A stretch of 63,912 bases of DNA from positions 1-63,912 of the IMG/VR virus record IMGVR_UViG_3300010938_000037. The stretch is one strand, 5' to 3'. Position 1 is the first letter of the stretch, and every line of letters starts with the position of its first letter. A program made the translations under genes and the position numbers. Under the pieces are notes generated by a model, which saw only the letters and a program-made list of their open reading frames with translations, was not told the origin of the DNA and made no database searches. Below, one piece after another: positions 1 to 7,053 of this stretch. The DNA comes from a virus.

Positions 1-105
1 CCTAGCGGCCCAAGCGGCGGCCCAAGCGGCGGCACTAGCGGCGGCCCTAGCGGCCCAAGCGGCGGCACTAGCGTCGGCCATAGCGTCGGCCATAGCGTCG
101 GCATC
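1..105. repeat. GC-rich short tandem repeat at window start
   Basis: Degenerate 12-15 base units built from AGCGGCGGC/CCTAGCGGC/GTCGGCCAT. They match the repeat at 63831-63912. They code for the A-A-A-X repeats on the minus strand. An assembler would tend to break a circular molecule here. Confidence 0.9.
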
Positions 106-435
106 AATCTCTCCGCGTGCATATTGCTGGCGCGCGACGATGCAGTTCCGTATCCGCATGTCTGATGGGTATTCTCTCTCGTAGAGGTGCAGCACGTGCG
201 CTGCGACATCTGCGAGCCATGCGCGCAAGCGGCTCTTAAGCTCTTTGTCGGTTCTGGCTAAAGCGCACAGCGTCCATAGCAGGTCATCGAACGTGACCCC
301 GGCCTCTGCCGCCTGCTTGGCGGTCACCTTTCCTTCGAGGCCGAGTGAGCGGGCGAACGCTAGACGCTCTTTGCATGGTCCGAGTCTAGCTATCTCTGCA
401 ATGCTGTATCGCGGAATGGAATCATGTCGCGTCAT
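1..435 (-). CDS. Ala-rich tetrapeptide-repeat protein, N-terminal part (runs off window edge)
   Basis: Reads 145 codons from an ATG at 435 with no stop before base 1. Residues 1-110 look like an ordinary globular phage protein (starts MTRHDSIPRYSIAEIARLG). The rest is a tetrapeptide repeat of the form A-(A/D)-A-X with X = M, S, W or R. The other end of the window (63912-63704, minus) continues the same repeat in a frame shifted by two bases and ends in a unique C-terminus. I infer one gene of about 214 residues or more, split by the contig ends. Similar Ala/Trp/Arg/Asp tetrad repeats are common in phage hypothetical proteins; function is unknown. The gene is not in the supplied frame list because it has no stop in the window. 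Confidence 0.8.
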   Translation of the reverse strand, partial: MTRHDSIPRYSIAEIARLGPCKERLAFARSLGLEGKVTAKQAAEAGVTFDDLLWTLCALARTDKELKSRLRAWLADVAAHVLHLYEREYPSDMRIRNCIVARQQYARGEIDADAMADAMADASAAAWAARAAASAAAWAAAWAAR

Positions 436-464
436 TTTTCTCGTATCCTATCCGGTTTTGCACT

Positions 465-863
465 TCATCTTACATCCTCCCACCGCCCAGTGTCTGGGTT
501 CCATCTTCTTTTGGTGCCATCAAACTTGCGACCAACCCGCATCTTCGGCTCCCTTCTAAAGCCTGAACGCATCTTTTTACGCTTCGCCACTGCTACCTTC
601 TCAGCCACGTCAGCCTTAGTTTTCTGCCGGTGACAGCCTGGGCACAATGGCTGGATATTGGTTTCACGATTGCCGTGCGGAGGTGGGCCAGCCCAGTTCA
701 CCAAGGCTATGATATGGTCCTTCATCAGACTTTTTACAAGTCTGAGAGGACGCCTACAATTGGCACAACTCCAGTCGTAGAACTCTAAAATCCGCAGCCA
801 AACCCGATCAGGGATTTTAGTTGTATCCGTCTTGCCTATCCATTCCTGGACCGGCCTTGCCAT
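465..863 (-). CDS. HNH endonuclease
   Basis: 132 aa. Shows the HNH/McrA-type layout: CANC zinc pair near residue 33, DHIIAL (first His) near residue 50, then N-x-QPLCPGCHRQKT (Asn, second CxxC and catalytic His) near residue 70. The C-terminus is Lys/Arg rich, as in DNA-binding phage HNH proteins. Phage HNH proteins act in packaging, as homing nucleases or in recombination. This one sits among recombination-type genes (NinB-like, PD-(D/E)XK) rather than beside the large terminase, so I favour a recombination or homing role (inference). Confidence 0.85.
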   Translation of the reverse strand: MARPVQEWIGKTDTTKIPDRVWLRILEFYDWSCANCRRPLRLVKSLMKDHIIALVNWAGPPPHGNRETNIQPLCPGCHRQKTKADVAEKVAVAKRKKMRSGFRREPKMRVGRKFDGTKRRWNPDTGRWEDVR

Positions 864-869
864 TCTATT

Positions 870-1115
870 CTACTCCCCTGCATCAGCATGAAAAACTCTA
901 TCATTCAGCCATTCTATCATAGAGTTCACAAAGTCTTTTTCGTCATGCGCCCGCGCCAGGCAAGCCGTCAAAAACAATACTGGTTTAGGCAATACCGCAT
1001 CCGGCGGCAGCTCAGGGATATATAGGTCGAAACCACCCTTAAGGTTATCAGTAGTAACCAGGGCAGCCTCACCCTCTGGCAAGATTGTTGGCTTTAACTT
1101 TTTTGCGGTAACCAT
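870..1115 (-). CDS. Hypothetical protein (81 aa)
   Basis: Preceded by a good ribosome site (TAGGAGG). Seven bases upstream of the HNH gene and co-directional with it. The sequence is mixed alpha/beta, with a middle segment LYIPELPPDAVLPKPVLFL and an acidic end. I recognise no family. Confidence 0.65.
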   Translation of the reverse strand: MVTAKKLKPTILPEGEAALVTTDNLKGGFDLYIPELPPDAVLPKPVLFLTACLARAHDEKDFVNSMIEWLNDRVFHADAGE

Positions 1116-1161
1116 TCCTCTCTAACCTCCTATCGTTTGGTGGCTTGGCTGGCCTGTCGCT

Positions 1162-1338
1162 TTACGGGTCATCGTCGATCATCAGAACGAGTAGAGTGGG
1201 GCCAGCTATAGCCGCGACAAGACACATTGGCAGCCACCCCGCCGGGGCCTCACCATATCGCCGCTCAAAGCGGTCGCACCAAACCAAATGCGCCCCAACC
1301 CCAATCATGATCCACACCATTACGATCAGTCCGATCAT
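1162..1338 (-). CDS. Small two-helix membrane protein (58 aa)
   Basis: Fills the gap between the NinB-like gene and the 81-aa gene. Translation from ATG 1338 starts MIGLIVMVWIMIGVGAHLVW, a clear hydrophobic helix. A charged loop (CDRFERRYGE) and a second hydrophobic helix follow, and the protein ends LMIDDDP. Hydrophobic-loop-hydrophobic topology suggests an inner-membrane protein. It is shorter than a 60-codon cut-off and easily missed. Role unknown; a superinfection or host-takeover function is possible but not shown. Confidence 0.6.
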   Translation of the reverse strand: MIGLIVMVWIMIGVGAHLVWCDRFERRYGEAPAGWLPMCLVAAIAGPTLLVLMIDDDP

Positions 1339-1365
1339 TTCATTCCACTACCGCCTCACGACCCC

Positions 1366-1800
1366 TCATTCTAGGCTCTCCGGTGTTGTCAATACAACTC
1401 CACACTCTACCCAATGCTTGTAAACAGCGTCAAGGTATTTTGTTTTCTGCTTAACCGTCATACACCTGGTTACTGGCAGGTCCAACGGTTCCATCATAAT
1501 CGCCAATTTCTGCTCATAATTCAAAGGTTTAACAACCCTATCATACTGCGCCCTAAAAACAGAGTTTTCTTCTCGCAGAATTGGTATCCCAAAGTGCAGC
1601 TTGCAGTAGCCTCGGACCTCTTCGGAGGTCCTGTCTCCTAACTGCTCAGCAACCTCATGGCACCACAGTCGCTGGAGCCTGTTTTGTTCCAGTGTGCGCT
1701 TACATCCTTTGGTTAGTGAGACTAAAAATGGAACAGGCTGATTTTGGATGAAACGGACAAGCACCTGCTTATCCGCTTCACACTCAACATATCTATCCAT
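1366..1800 (-). CDS. NinB/Orf-like recombination protein (putative)
   Basis: 144 aa. The stretch R-T-L-E-Q-N-R-L-Q-R-L-W near residues 36-47 resembles the R-S/T-x-x-Q-N-x-x-x-x-x-W signature of NinB-family (lambda Orf) recombination mediators. Length agrees with that family. Lambda Orf binds ssDNA and SSB and helps load recombinase. Neighbouring HNH, PD-(D/E)XK and the later RusA-like gene fit a recombination module. The GGGGGGG run just upstream provides a strong ribosome site for ATG 1800. Family assignment rests on one motif. Confidence 0.55.
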   Translation of the reverse strand: MDRYVECEADKQVLVRFIQNQPVPFLVSLTKGCKRTLEQNRLQRLWCHEVAEQLGDRTSEEVRGYCKLHFGIPILREENSVFRAQYDRVVKPLNYEQKLAIMMEPLDLPVTRCMTVKQKTKYLDAVYKHWVECGVVLTTPESLE

Positions 1801-1822
1801 TCACCCCCCCCCACGTTACCAT

Positions 1823-2119
1823 TTACCGCCTTTTGGCCCGTTCCTTCCTACGGACATAGACTCTGGCCTTGCGGCCGGAGCGTGTTGTTCTGCGCTCGCC
1901 GCTATCGACCAGAATACCTTTCTTAACCAAAGCAGTAATGGCGGCGCTTGCCGTCTGATGGCTGAGACCTAGCCTAATCTCTAGCTCCTCACAGGTGGCA
2001 CCGTTGGGCGTCATTAGTATTTTCCCTAGAATACGAAGCCGAACGGACCCCTTATCAATAGTGCTTCTAACGGTCGGGTCGCGCGGGATAAACCTGCTCG
2101 CACCAGGCTCAAAATTCAA
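1823..2119 (-). CDS. Winged-helix DNA-binding protein (MarR/ArsR-like fold)
   Basis: 98 aa from a TTG at 2119, which overlaps the previous stop and has AAGGAGAC 8-10 bases upstream. Residues 28-75 form a winged helix: GKILMTPNGATCEELEIRL, the recognition-helix-like SHQTASAAITALVKKGIL, then a wing with ERRTTRSGRKARVYV. The tail RRKERAKRR is strongly basic. Likely a small transcription or replication regulator of this operon. Confidence 0.7.
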   Translation of the reverse strand: MNFEPGASRFIPRDPTVRSTIDKGSVRLRILGKILMTPNGATCEELEIRLGLSHQTASAAITALVKKGILVDSGERRTTRSGRKARVYVRRKERAKRR

Positions 2120-2583
2120 AATTCAATGTCTCCTTCGTCGTGTTTATAATCTAGTCTCAAAAAATCATCCACAACACCAGAACTTGCATCTGGGTCGTCT
2201 GGATTAACCCATTCCTCGATCTTGGCTTCTGCCACAACAGCCTTACCGCCCTTGGAACTAGCCTTTTCGATGGTCTGGCGCTTGGTCCTAATTCGCTTCT
2301 CTTCCACCGAAATTGAAAGGTCTCTAAACGACCTAACATCGGTGAAGATTGCCCGCAATCTATCGCCCTTCTCATAAAGACGCAAGGCCCAAGTTCCTTC
2401 GTCACCACGATAGCCAGCGCTCCCCTTCCTTTCAAAGGGAACAGTCGGACCAAAAGTAACCTTCCACCCCGCCGGAACAGTCAGCTTGCGCTGACCACCG
2501 TTCTTTAGTTCCAGCAGGTATGTCCTTTTAGGCTCCTCATCGTCGTCTTGGTTAACTGTGGCATTCTCGACTTGCCTTGGCAT
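2116..2583 (-). CDS. Hypothetical protein (155 aa)
   Basis: ATG at 2583 with GGAGACG upstream. The N-terminus is acidic. Central beta-rich segments include LELKNGGQRKLTVPAGWKVTFG and WALRLYEKGDRLRAIF, and the C-terminus is acidic (HDEGDIEF). An acidic tail is a feature of SSB-like proteins but is weak evidence. Overlaps the winged-helix gene by four bases, so the two are probably translationally coupled. Confidence 0.65.
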   Translation of the reverse strand: MPRQVENATVNQDDDEEPKRTYLLELKNGGQRKLTVPAGWKVTFGPTVPFERKGSAGYRGDEGTWALRLYEKGDRLRAIFTDVRSFRDLSISVEEKRIRTKRQTIEKASSKGGKAVVAEAKIEEWVNPDDPDASSGVVDDFLRLDYKHDEGDIEF

Positions 2584-2612
2584 CTGGCGTCTCCACGAAT
2601 CTTCATGACGGC

Positions 2613-3098
2613 TTAAAAGGGAATCTGATCATTTAATTCTTGTGAGAGAGGTTTTTCCTCTGACTTCTGTTCGGAAGCAAATCCGCGCTCCCATGCCGAA
2701 CGGAGTGCCCTAACGTGCTCCACAAGCACACTCTCGTCTGGCAGCATACCAGTTCCCTCATATGCCCTCCCAATAACCCCCATAACAAACATCTCCACGG
2801 CTGCCGTATGGCTATGGCCACCAACACTAGCCGGTCTGGCACCGCTATTACTACTATTACTACTACTAATAGCAGGCAGTCCCTTTATACTAAGGATACG
2901 TTTTAAAGTATTGTAGGTATTCCCATCCTGGCCGATTGTCTGCTCGTATTCGATCTCGTAGACGCCACCACGCCCAAACTTTGGCAGCAATTCTGGGAAT
3001 ACCCCAAAATATTTCCCGTCAACGGTCTTGATTGACCCCATCTTCCGGCCAGCCCTTGGCTGGTTGACGTATTGAACAGTAACTGTATCTACTGGCAT
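2613..3098 (-). CDS. Hypothetical protein, possible ssDNA-binding/OB-fold
   Basis: 161 aa. Residues 1-80 are beta-rich (TVTVQYVNQPRAGRKMGSIK, then YFGVFPELLPKFGRGGVYEIEYE). A Ser/Asn-rich linker and a helical C-terminus ending QELNDQIPF follow. A beta domain, a flexible linker and a short terminal D-Q-I-P-F motif are reminiscent of bacterial SSB (acidic tip ending in P-F), and phage recombination operons often carry SSB-like proteins. I therefore suspect a DNA-binding role, without a definite family. Confidence 0.6.
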   Translation of the reverse strand: MPVDTVTVQYVNQPRAGRKMGSIKTVDGKYFGVFPELLPKFGRGGVYEIEYEQTIGQDGNTYNTLKRILSIKGLPAISSSNSSNSGARPASVGGHSHTAAVEMFVMGVIGRAYEGTGMLPDESVLVEHVRALRSAWERGFASEQKSEEKPLSQELNDQIPF

Positions 3099-3290
3099 TT
3101 AGAATCCCTTTGCCACATAGCCAATAATGTAAGAAACGCAAACCGCCACAACAATTGCATCCAATACCGAAAAAGCATAACTACCGAATGTAACTTGATA
3201 AATTTTGCCAATAATGATTCCGCTTGCTATTCCAGCAAGCACCTGCGTCCAAAATACTAGATCATCCCCAAATTTTCTTCGCTGCTTCAC
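3099..3290 (-). CDS. Small membrane protein (63 aa)
   Basis: The longest reading extends to 3392. The start is best placed at GTG 3290, because GGGGAGGAGG lies six bases upstream and the nuclease gene ends at 3262. Basic N-terminus (KQRRKFGDD), then a hydrophobic stretch (TQVLAGIASGIIIGKIYQ) and a second one (AFSVLDAIVVAVCVSYIIGY). Two predicted transmembrane helices; function unknown. The two genes overlap by 29 bases. Confidence 0.65.
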   Translation of the reverse strand: MKQRRKFGDDLVFWTQVLAGIASGIIIGKIYQVTFGSYAFSVLDAIVVAVCVSYIIGYVAKGF

Positions 3291-4014
3291 GGGCCTCCTC
3301 CCCTTTCCAATAGAAACTCTCAAAGTCTGGGACAAAAATTCTCGCCAAGTCAAATTTACAAGAGAACATTGATAGAACACGGCGAATGGCATGAGCGTGC
3401 CACTCCAATCGCTTTACGTTGGTCTCAACCTCCTCCTTGGTCAAAGCATGGAATGCAGCCCTTTTAGGGGTTGCATATAGGATTGAGTATGGTTTTTTCC
3501 TTGCCACTTGGTATAGGCTAATTTGTCTGGCGTGTCCACCATAAATTTTGCTAGGCATGTTACGCCCAACAGATTTAAGGTCAATGCCGAAATCTGGCCA
3601 CTCGTAGTCGGCATAACCAATGACAGGGACCTCGATTCCATCGAACCAGTATTCGACCGGAACCTGGCGTCCTGTGGGTTCTGGTAAGGAATCTGCCAAC
3701 TCGATTGCCCGTTCCAGTATGGCAAGCACGCGCCCACGCTCTGTCTCGGTGGGATCGTCGGCAAGACCAACAGCATCAAGCTCGAAACGAGCCATGGCAG
3801 CAGCTTCGGCTGCTTTTTTTTGCCTTTTGAACAAAAAGTGATCGAGACCGGCCTCGACGGCGTTACCCCGCCAAGATGCCGGGTTGCCATCATCCTTAAA
3901 TTTGTGCAGATATTTAAGTGCCCAATAGGCTGGCTGTTCTGCATAACAATTTAACGAGCTTGGGCTTAGATGATCTAAGCCATGCCGCTGAAAAGGGTTC
4001 ACCCGCCCCCCCAT
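3262..4014 (-). CDS. PD-(D/E)XK nuclease (RecB/Cas4-like)
   Basis: 250 aa. HLSPSSLNCY near residue 14 is the usual start of this family. The catalytic core is GYADYEWPDFGIDLKSVGR near residues 130-150, with the D...D-x-K arrangement. QISLYQVARKK is the conserved Q-x-x-x-Y helix. Phage members act as exonucleases in recombination or DNA processing. Adjacent NinB-like and SSB-like candidates support a recombination operon. ATG 4014 is the first gene of the leftward operon, divergent from the replication operon. Confidence 0.85.
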   Translation of the reverse strand: MGGRVNPFQRHGLDHLSPSSLNCYAEQPAYWALKYLHKFKDDGNPASWRGNAVEAGLDHFLFKRQKKAAEAAAMARFELDAVGLADDPTETERGRVLAILERAIELADSLPEPTGRQVPVEYWFDGIEVPVIGYADYEWPDFGIDLKSVGRNMPSKIYGGHARQISLYQVARKKPYSILYATPKRAAFHALTKEEVETNVKRLEWHAHAIRRVLSMFSCKFDLARIFVPDFESFYWKGEEAREAAKKIWG

Positions 4015-4058
4015 TTTCCACTACCCCAACTACCATTGGTAAACTCAACATGGCAGTC

Positions 4059-4087
4059 TTGTCAAGAAAAAAAACGCAACATAGGCT
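4059..4087 (+). promoter_or_regulatory. Possible promoter for the replication operon
   Basis: TTGTCA at 4059-4064, 17 bases, then TAGGCT at 4082-4087, about 30 bases upstream of the DnaA-like start. The -10 is poor (3 of 6). Supported mainly by its position in the divergent gap 4015-4118, which must drive both operons. Confidence 0.3.
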
Positions 4088-4118
4088 TCCCCCTTAAACC
4101 CAAAGGGGAGAAACCAAA

Positions 4119-4616
4119 ATGTATTCAAAGACATACAAAAACGGATGGGCTCGCAAGATTTGGGATGATGACAGGATACGCCAAGAATGCTTGGCAGGGG
4201 CTTGCCGAGAAATGATGGCGTATCTCAATGCTGGATATACTTTGCAACCAAAAGAAAGACCAGTATTAGAAAAAGAAGAGCTAGAGCGTAAGCTAGTAAA
4301 TCAATTCAGAGATATCCAAGTAAAAGACAGACTAATAAGGTGTCGTGATGTTGCTGCTTTAGTAATAGCCAAGCACAATATTACAATATCTCAATTAAAA
4401 GGCCAATGCAGATCAAAACATCTTGTCATTGCTAGACAAGAATTTATAGATATATGCGTTAATATTCTAGGAAAATCATGCGCTTCTGTGGGGAGGTTTC
4501 TTGGGCGCGACCATACAACTGTGTGCTATCATGCCCATAAAATGGCTGCCAAACGGAGGGATCAAAAGTGCAGCGAGCAACCGGCCCAAGCGGTGAATCA
4601 ACCACTTTCACCCTAA
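4119..4616 (+). CDS. DnaA domain IV-only DNA-binding protein
   Basis: 165 aa. The C-terminal 70 residues match the DnaA duplex-binding domain: ISQLKGQCRSKHLVIARQEF, then GKSCASVGRFLGRDHTTVCY, including the GRDHTTV signature that reads DnaA boxes. The AAA+ domain of DnaA is absent. The N-terminal part is helical and charged. It heads the replication operon, just upstream of RusA and about 1.1 kb upstream of the putative origin. It could mark the phage origin, recruit host DnaA/DnaB or compete with host DnaA (inference). GGGGAG precedes the ATG. Confidence 0.85.
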   Translation: MYSKTYKNGWARKIWDDDRIRQECLAGACREMMAYLNAGYTLQPKERPVLEKEELERKLVNQFRDIQVKDRLIRCRDVAALVIAKHNITISQLKGQCRSKHLVIARQEFIDICVNILGKSCASVGRFLGRDHTTVCYHAHKMAAKRRDQKCSEQPAQAVNQPLSP

Positions 4617-4948
4617 CCTGGCCTCCATCAGTCAACCAGATTTGGCGATCAGTTCGCGGCAGAAACATTCTTTCTGCCGAAGCTAGGCAATGGCGTGAAA
4701 CTGCCAAAAACGAATTGCTATCCCAGCACGTCTTGCCAGTGAATGGGCAGGTTGAGGTGGAGATCGTGCTACGGTCCCCCTTCAACAGACCTTTTGATCC
4801 TGACAACCGAATCAAGGCTGTGCTTGACTTGCTGGTGGAAAATGGTATTATCGACGGCGATGGGGATTCTGTTCTAAAAAGAATCACCGTTTCAGTTGGG
4901 GAGGATTTCCAGGGGGCGACCGTTACAATACGGTCGTTTAGGGGATGA
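4568..4948 (+). CDS. rusA: RusA-like Holliday junction resolvase
   Basis: 126 aa. Contains PPSVNQIWR at the N-terminus and the RusA catalytic pattern FDPDNRIKAVLDLL...GIIDGD, with acidic residues at D-x-D-N and the later D-G-D. Length is typical of RusA (about 120 aa). It would resolve branched DNA before packaging. Overlaps the upstream gene by about 50 bases and the next by four (ATGA). Confidence 0.88.
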   Translation: MQRATGPSGESTTFTLTWPPSVNQIWRSVRGRNILSAEARQWRETAKNELLSQHVLPVNGQVEVEIVLRSPFNRPFDPDNRIKAVLDLLVENGIIDGDGDSVLKRITVSVGEDFQGATVTIRSFRG

Positions 4949-5154
4949 CCACCAAGGACGTTTTGGCTGCCATGGCCAATGGCGCTGTGCTATGCGTAGG
5001 CTATAGCGACGGTGGCAAGATTTTTTGGTTAGAACCAAAGAGAACCATTGTTCCCAAGGAAATTGGGGAAGCCATCACCAAATTGCCAGGGCTAAAGCCT
5101 GGAGGAGACAGGCTCTTTGACGATGCCACCTCTCAGACCTGGAGAGTGGCTTAG
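4945..5154 (+). CDS. Hypothetical protein (69 aa)
   Basis: Starts at an ATGA overlap with rusA and stops directly before the methyltransferase start, so it belongs to this operon. Sequence is MTTKDVLAAMANGAVLCVGY followed by a beta-like half. No family recognised. Confidence 0.65.
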   Translation: MTTKDVLAAMANGAVLCVGYSDGGKIFWLEPKRTIVPKEIGEAITKLPGLKPGGDRLFDDATSQTWRVA

Positions 5155-5604
5155 ATGGCCCAAAGGCATTCCGAATATGCCAGGATACCAGGCGATCTCT
5201 ATATAACGCCAGGATGGGTATATGACGCCCTCTATACGGTTGAGCCGTGGGCCAAGTTAGCCTTTGATTGCGCCCCTGTCAGCCCGACATTTGATTTTCT
5301 CGATCCAGAATTTGAGCCTCCAACTGACTGGCTGGCTACAAACCCGCCTTTCAGAAAGGCTGAGGCATTTTGTCGCAGGGCGATAGACCTTAGTGATAAG
5401 GTTGCTATGCTTCTGCCGCACGCCTTTGATGCCGCCAAAGGTCGTATAGACCTCTGGAAATGGCCGTTTAAATGTAAATATACGTTAACCCAAAGAATAC
5501 GTTGGGTAAATCTCAAGCAAAAAAATAGCGGGCCAAGTAATAATCATGCTTGGTTTGTATGGGACAAAGATTATTCCGGTCCACCCATCATGGGATGGCT
5601 GTAG
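5155..5604 (+). CDS. Phage DNA N6-adenine methyltransferase-like protein
   Basis: 149 aa. Contains LYITPGWVYDALY (typical start of phage Dam-like proteins), FDCAPVSP, and the catalytic ATNPPF motif near residue 62 (NPPF/Y class of N6-adenine methyltransferases). KVAMLLPHAFDAAKGRIDLW follows. The size fits the compact phage Dam-type family. It lies immediately before the initiator-like gene with its cluster of GANTC sites, so methylation of the origin is an attractive idea (inference). Target specificity cannot be read from the sequence. Confidence 0.75.
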   Translation: MAQRHSEYARIPGDLYITPGWVYDALYTVEPWAKLAFDCAPVSPTFDFLDPEFEPPTDWLATNPPFRKAEAFCRRAIDLSDKVAMLLPHAFDAAKGRIDLWKWPFKCKYTLTQRIRWVNLKQKNSGPSNNHAWFVWDKDYSGPPIMGWL

Positions 5605-5617
5605 ACAAGGGGGAACC

Positions 5618-6571
5618 ATGAAGAACGACATCCTTGCCCTAATCAAGGAAGCCTACGCCAGGCTACGTGCTGCTGGCCTAACCCATGACCAAGTTGTGTT
5701 GGTCAGTGAGTTGGTTGCGGCGGTAGTATCTTCGCTTTTTGGTTGTTTTGGCCATGGCCGTTCGGATGGCAACGAGGACTCCAAATTGGAGTCCAAAATA
5801 GACTCCAACGACTCCAAAATGGAATCCAACGACTCCAAAATGGACTCCAAAATGGAATCCAAATTGCTAGAATCCGTAAAAGAAAGAAAGAAAGAAAGAA
5901 CCAAAGAAAGAAAGAAAGAAAATATATATATATATAACCCCCTTTCCCCCTTGGCTGAAACAAACTCCAAAATGGAGTCCCCCCTGGCCAAACAAGGACT
6001 CCAAAATGGAGTCCCCGCAAACCAAATTTTCCTTGGTCAATTCTGCGAGTTCTGGGGGATTTTTCCGCGCCGCGAGGCCAAGGGCGCGGCGCTCCGAGCC
6101 TACAAGGCGGCCCTAAAACGGGCCTCCCACGACCAGATCATGGAAGGCGCGCGGCGGTATGCCGCCAAGCGCCTTGGGCAGGACAAGCGGTATACCTGCA
6201 TGGCGTCAACCTGGCTGAATCAGGATCGTTGGTTGGATGAGGATGACGCGGAGGAACCTAAGGCGAACTCCAAGCCGAAGTTCCCAATGTGGGCCGAGGT
6301 GAAGGAGCATTACGTGGCTAAATATGGTCGCCCGGAAGCCTTTAAGCGGTATTGTGATGATCGTGAATCGGCTGCTGCTCCTGGTGCCAAAATTATTTTG
6401 TTCCCAGGAGGGTCGGGTGGCTGTGATGCGGATAGAAGGGGGAGAGATGCGCTGGTATGCGGTGATGACGAAAGCCAGGAAGGAGGAACTAGCCAAGAAA
6501 AATCTTCAGGCTCAGGGCTACTCGGTATTCTTCCCGCATTACAAGCAATGGACAACTCCCAAGAAAACTAA
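5618..6571 (+). CDS. Replication initiator-like protein containing the putative origin
   Basis: 317 aa from ATG 5618 (AAGGGGG upstream). N-terminal helical segment, then a low-complexity D/E-S-K/N-M repeat and a Lys/Glu run near residues 50-105. A C-terminal domain follows, with FWGIFPRREAKGAALRAYKA and TCMASTWLNQDRWLDE. That W...YP-R...K..A...TWLN..RW pattern is typical of the C-terminal part of phage replication proteins (DnaD/O-like neighbourhood). The low-complexity segment is where the DNA carries iteron-like repeats and an AT tract, as lambda O contains ori. The last 40 codons overlap the NusG gene. Confidence 0.65.
   Translation: MKNDILALIKEAYARLRAAGLTHDQVVLVSELVAAVVSSLFGCFGHGRSDGNEDSKLESKIDSNDSKMESNDSKMDSKMESKLLESVKERKKERTKERKKENIYIYNPLSPLAETNSKMESPLAKQGLQNGVPANQIFLGQFCEFWGIFPRREAKGAALRAYKAALKRASHDQIMEGARRYAAKRLGQDKRYTCMASTWLNQDRWLDEDDAEEPKANSKPKFPMWAEVKEHYVAKYGRPEAFKRYCDDRESAAAPGAKIILFPGGSGGCDADRRGRDALVCGDDESQEGGTSQEKSSGSGLLGILPALQAMDNSQEN
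5776..6014. other. Putative replication origin: palindromic iterons, purine tract and AT run
   Basis: At 5776-5794 there is a perfect 9-bp-arm palindrome, GGACTCCAAATTGGAGTCC. Related full or half units occur at 5801, 5810, 5831, 5843, 5963-5980 and 5996-6014. Between the two iteron groups lie a purine tract (AAAG-type repeats, 5879-5921) and an alternating AT run (about 5921-5937), a likely unwinding element. Twelve GANTC sites fall in 237 bases (starts 5777, 5789, 5801, 5810, 5822, 5831, 5843, 5855, 5870, 5975, 5997, 6009); about one is expected by chance. The layout parallels lambda ori inside gene O. Confidence 0.65.
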
Positions 6572-7001
6572 ACCAAGGTTAATCACCAAGCCATACCTGA
6601 CTAGGTATCTATTTGTCGGCATAGTTCCTGGTTGTGGGCAGTCAATTTATAGTATAAATAACACTATAGGGGTTTCTACTGTAGTATATTGTGGTTATGA
6701 ACCTCTACCAATACCAGAAACTGTTATACAAGAACTTAAGAATAGAGCGGATAATAACGGGGAAATACATACAAAGAAAGATATAAAGCCTGAATTTCAA
6801 GGTAAAGAGGGAGATTATGTCAAGTTTGTAGAAGGCAGCCCATTATTTGGCCTCATTGCTCAAATAAAGAGGGTTGACAACAGTGGTAAGCTTATGGTAG
6901 AATTGTCGAAAATGTTGGGATCGGAACGAGAAATCCTCGTCAACCAATCCGATGTAGGCGAAATAATCAAGCCTACGGCCATCGAGCCTACCACGCGGTA
7001 G
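6447..7001 (+). CDS. NusG/RfaH-type transcription elongation factor
   Basis: 184 aa from ATG 6447 (GAAGGGGGAGAG upstream; the reading frame extends further but this start fits the family). N-terminal NGN domain: MRWYAVMTKARKEELAKKNL, then YLFVGIVPG near residue 60. C-terminal KOW-like segment: FQGKEGDYVKFVEGSPLFGL. Length matches RfaH/NusG (160-180 aa). Such factors bind RNA polymerase and modulate pausing and termination. It may act as an antiterminator for this phage, whose genes are separated by many hairpins (inference). Overlaps the initiator-like gene by 125 bases. Confidence 0.85.
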   Translation: MRWYAVMTKARKEELAKKNLQAQGYSVFFPHYKQWTTPKKTKPRLITKPYLTRYLFVGIVPGCGQSIYSINNTIGVSTVVYCGYEPLPIPETVIQELKNRADNNGEIHTKKDIKPEFQGKEGDYVKFVEGSPLFGLIAQIKRVDNSGKLMVELSKMLGSEREILVNQSDVGEIIKPTAIEPTTR

Positions 7002-7053
7002 AAAACTTGGTTTCCCGCCAATGGCGGTAGCCTGTCTTCACGGGAGGAATTTG

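Noticed and set aside
5776-6014. Possible CRISPR array
   Set aside because: Repeats are short, palindromic, unevenly spaced, without unique spacers, and lie inside a coding frame.
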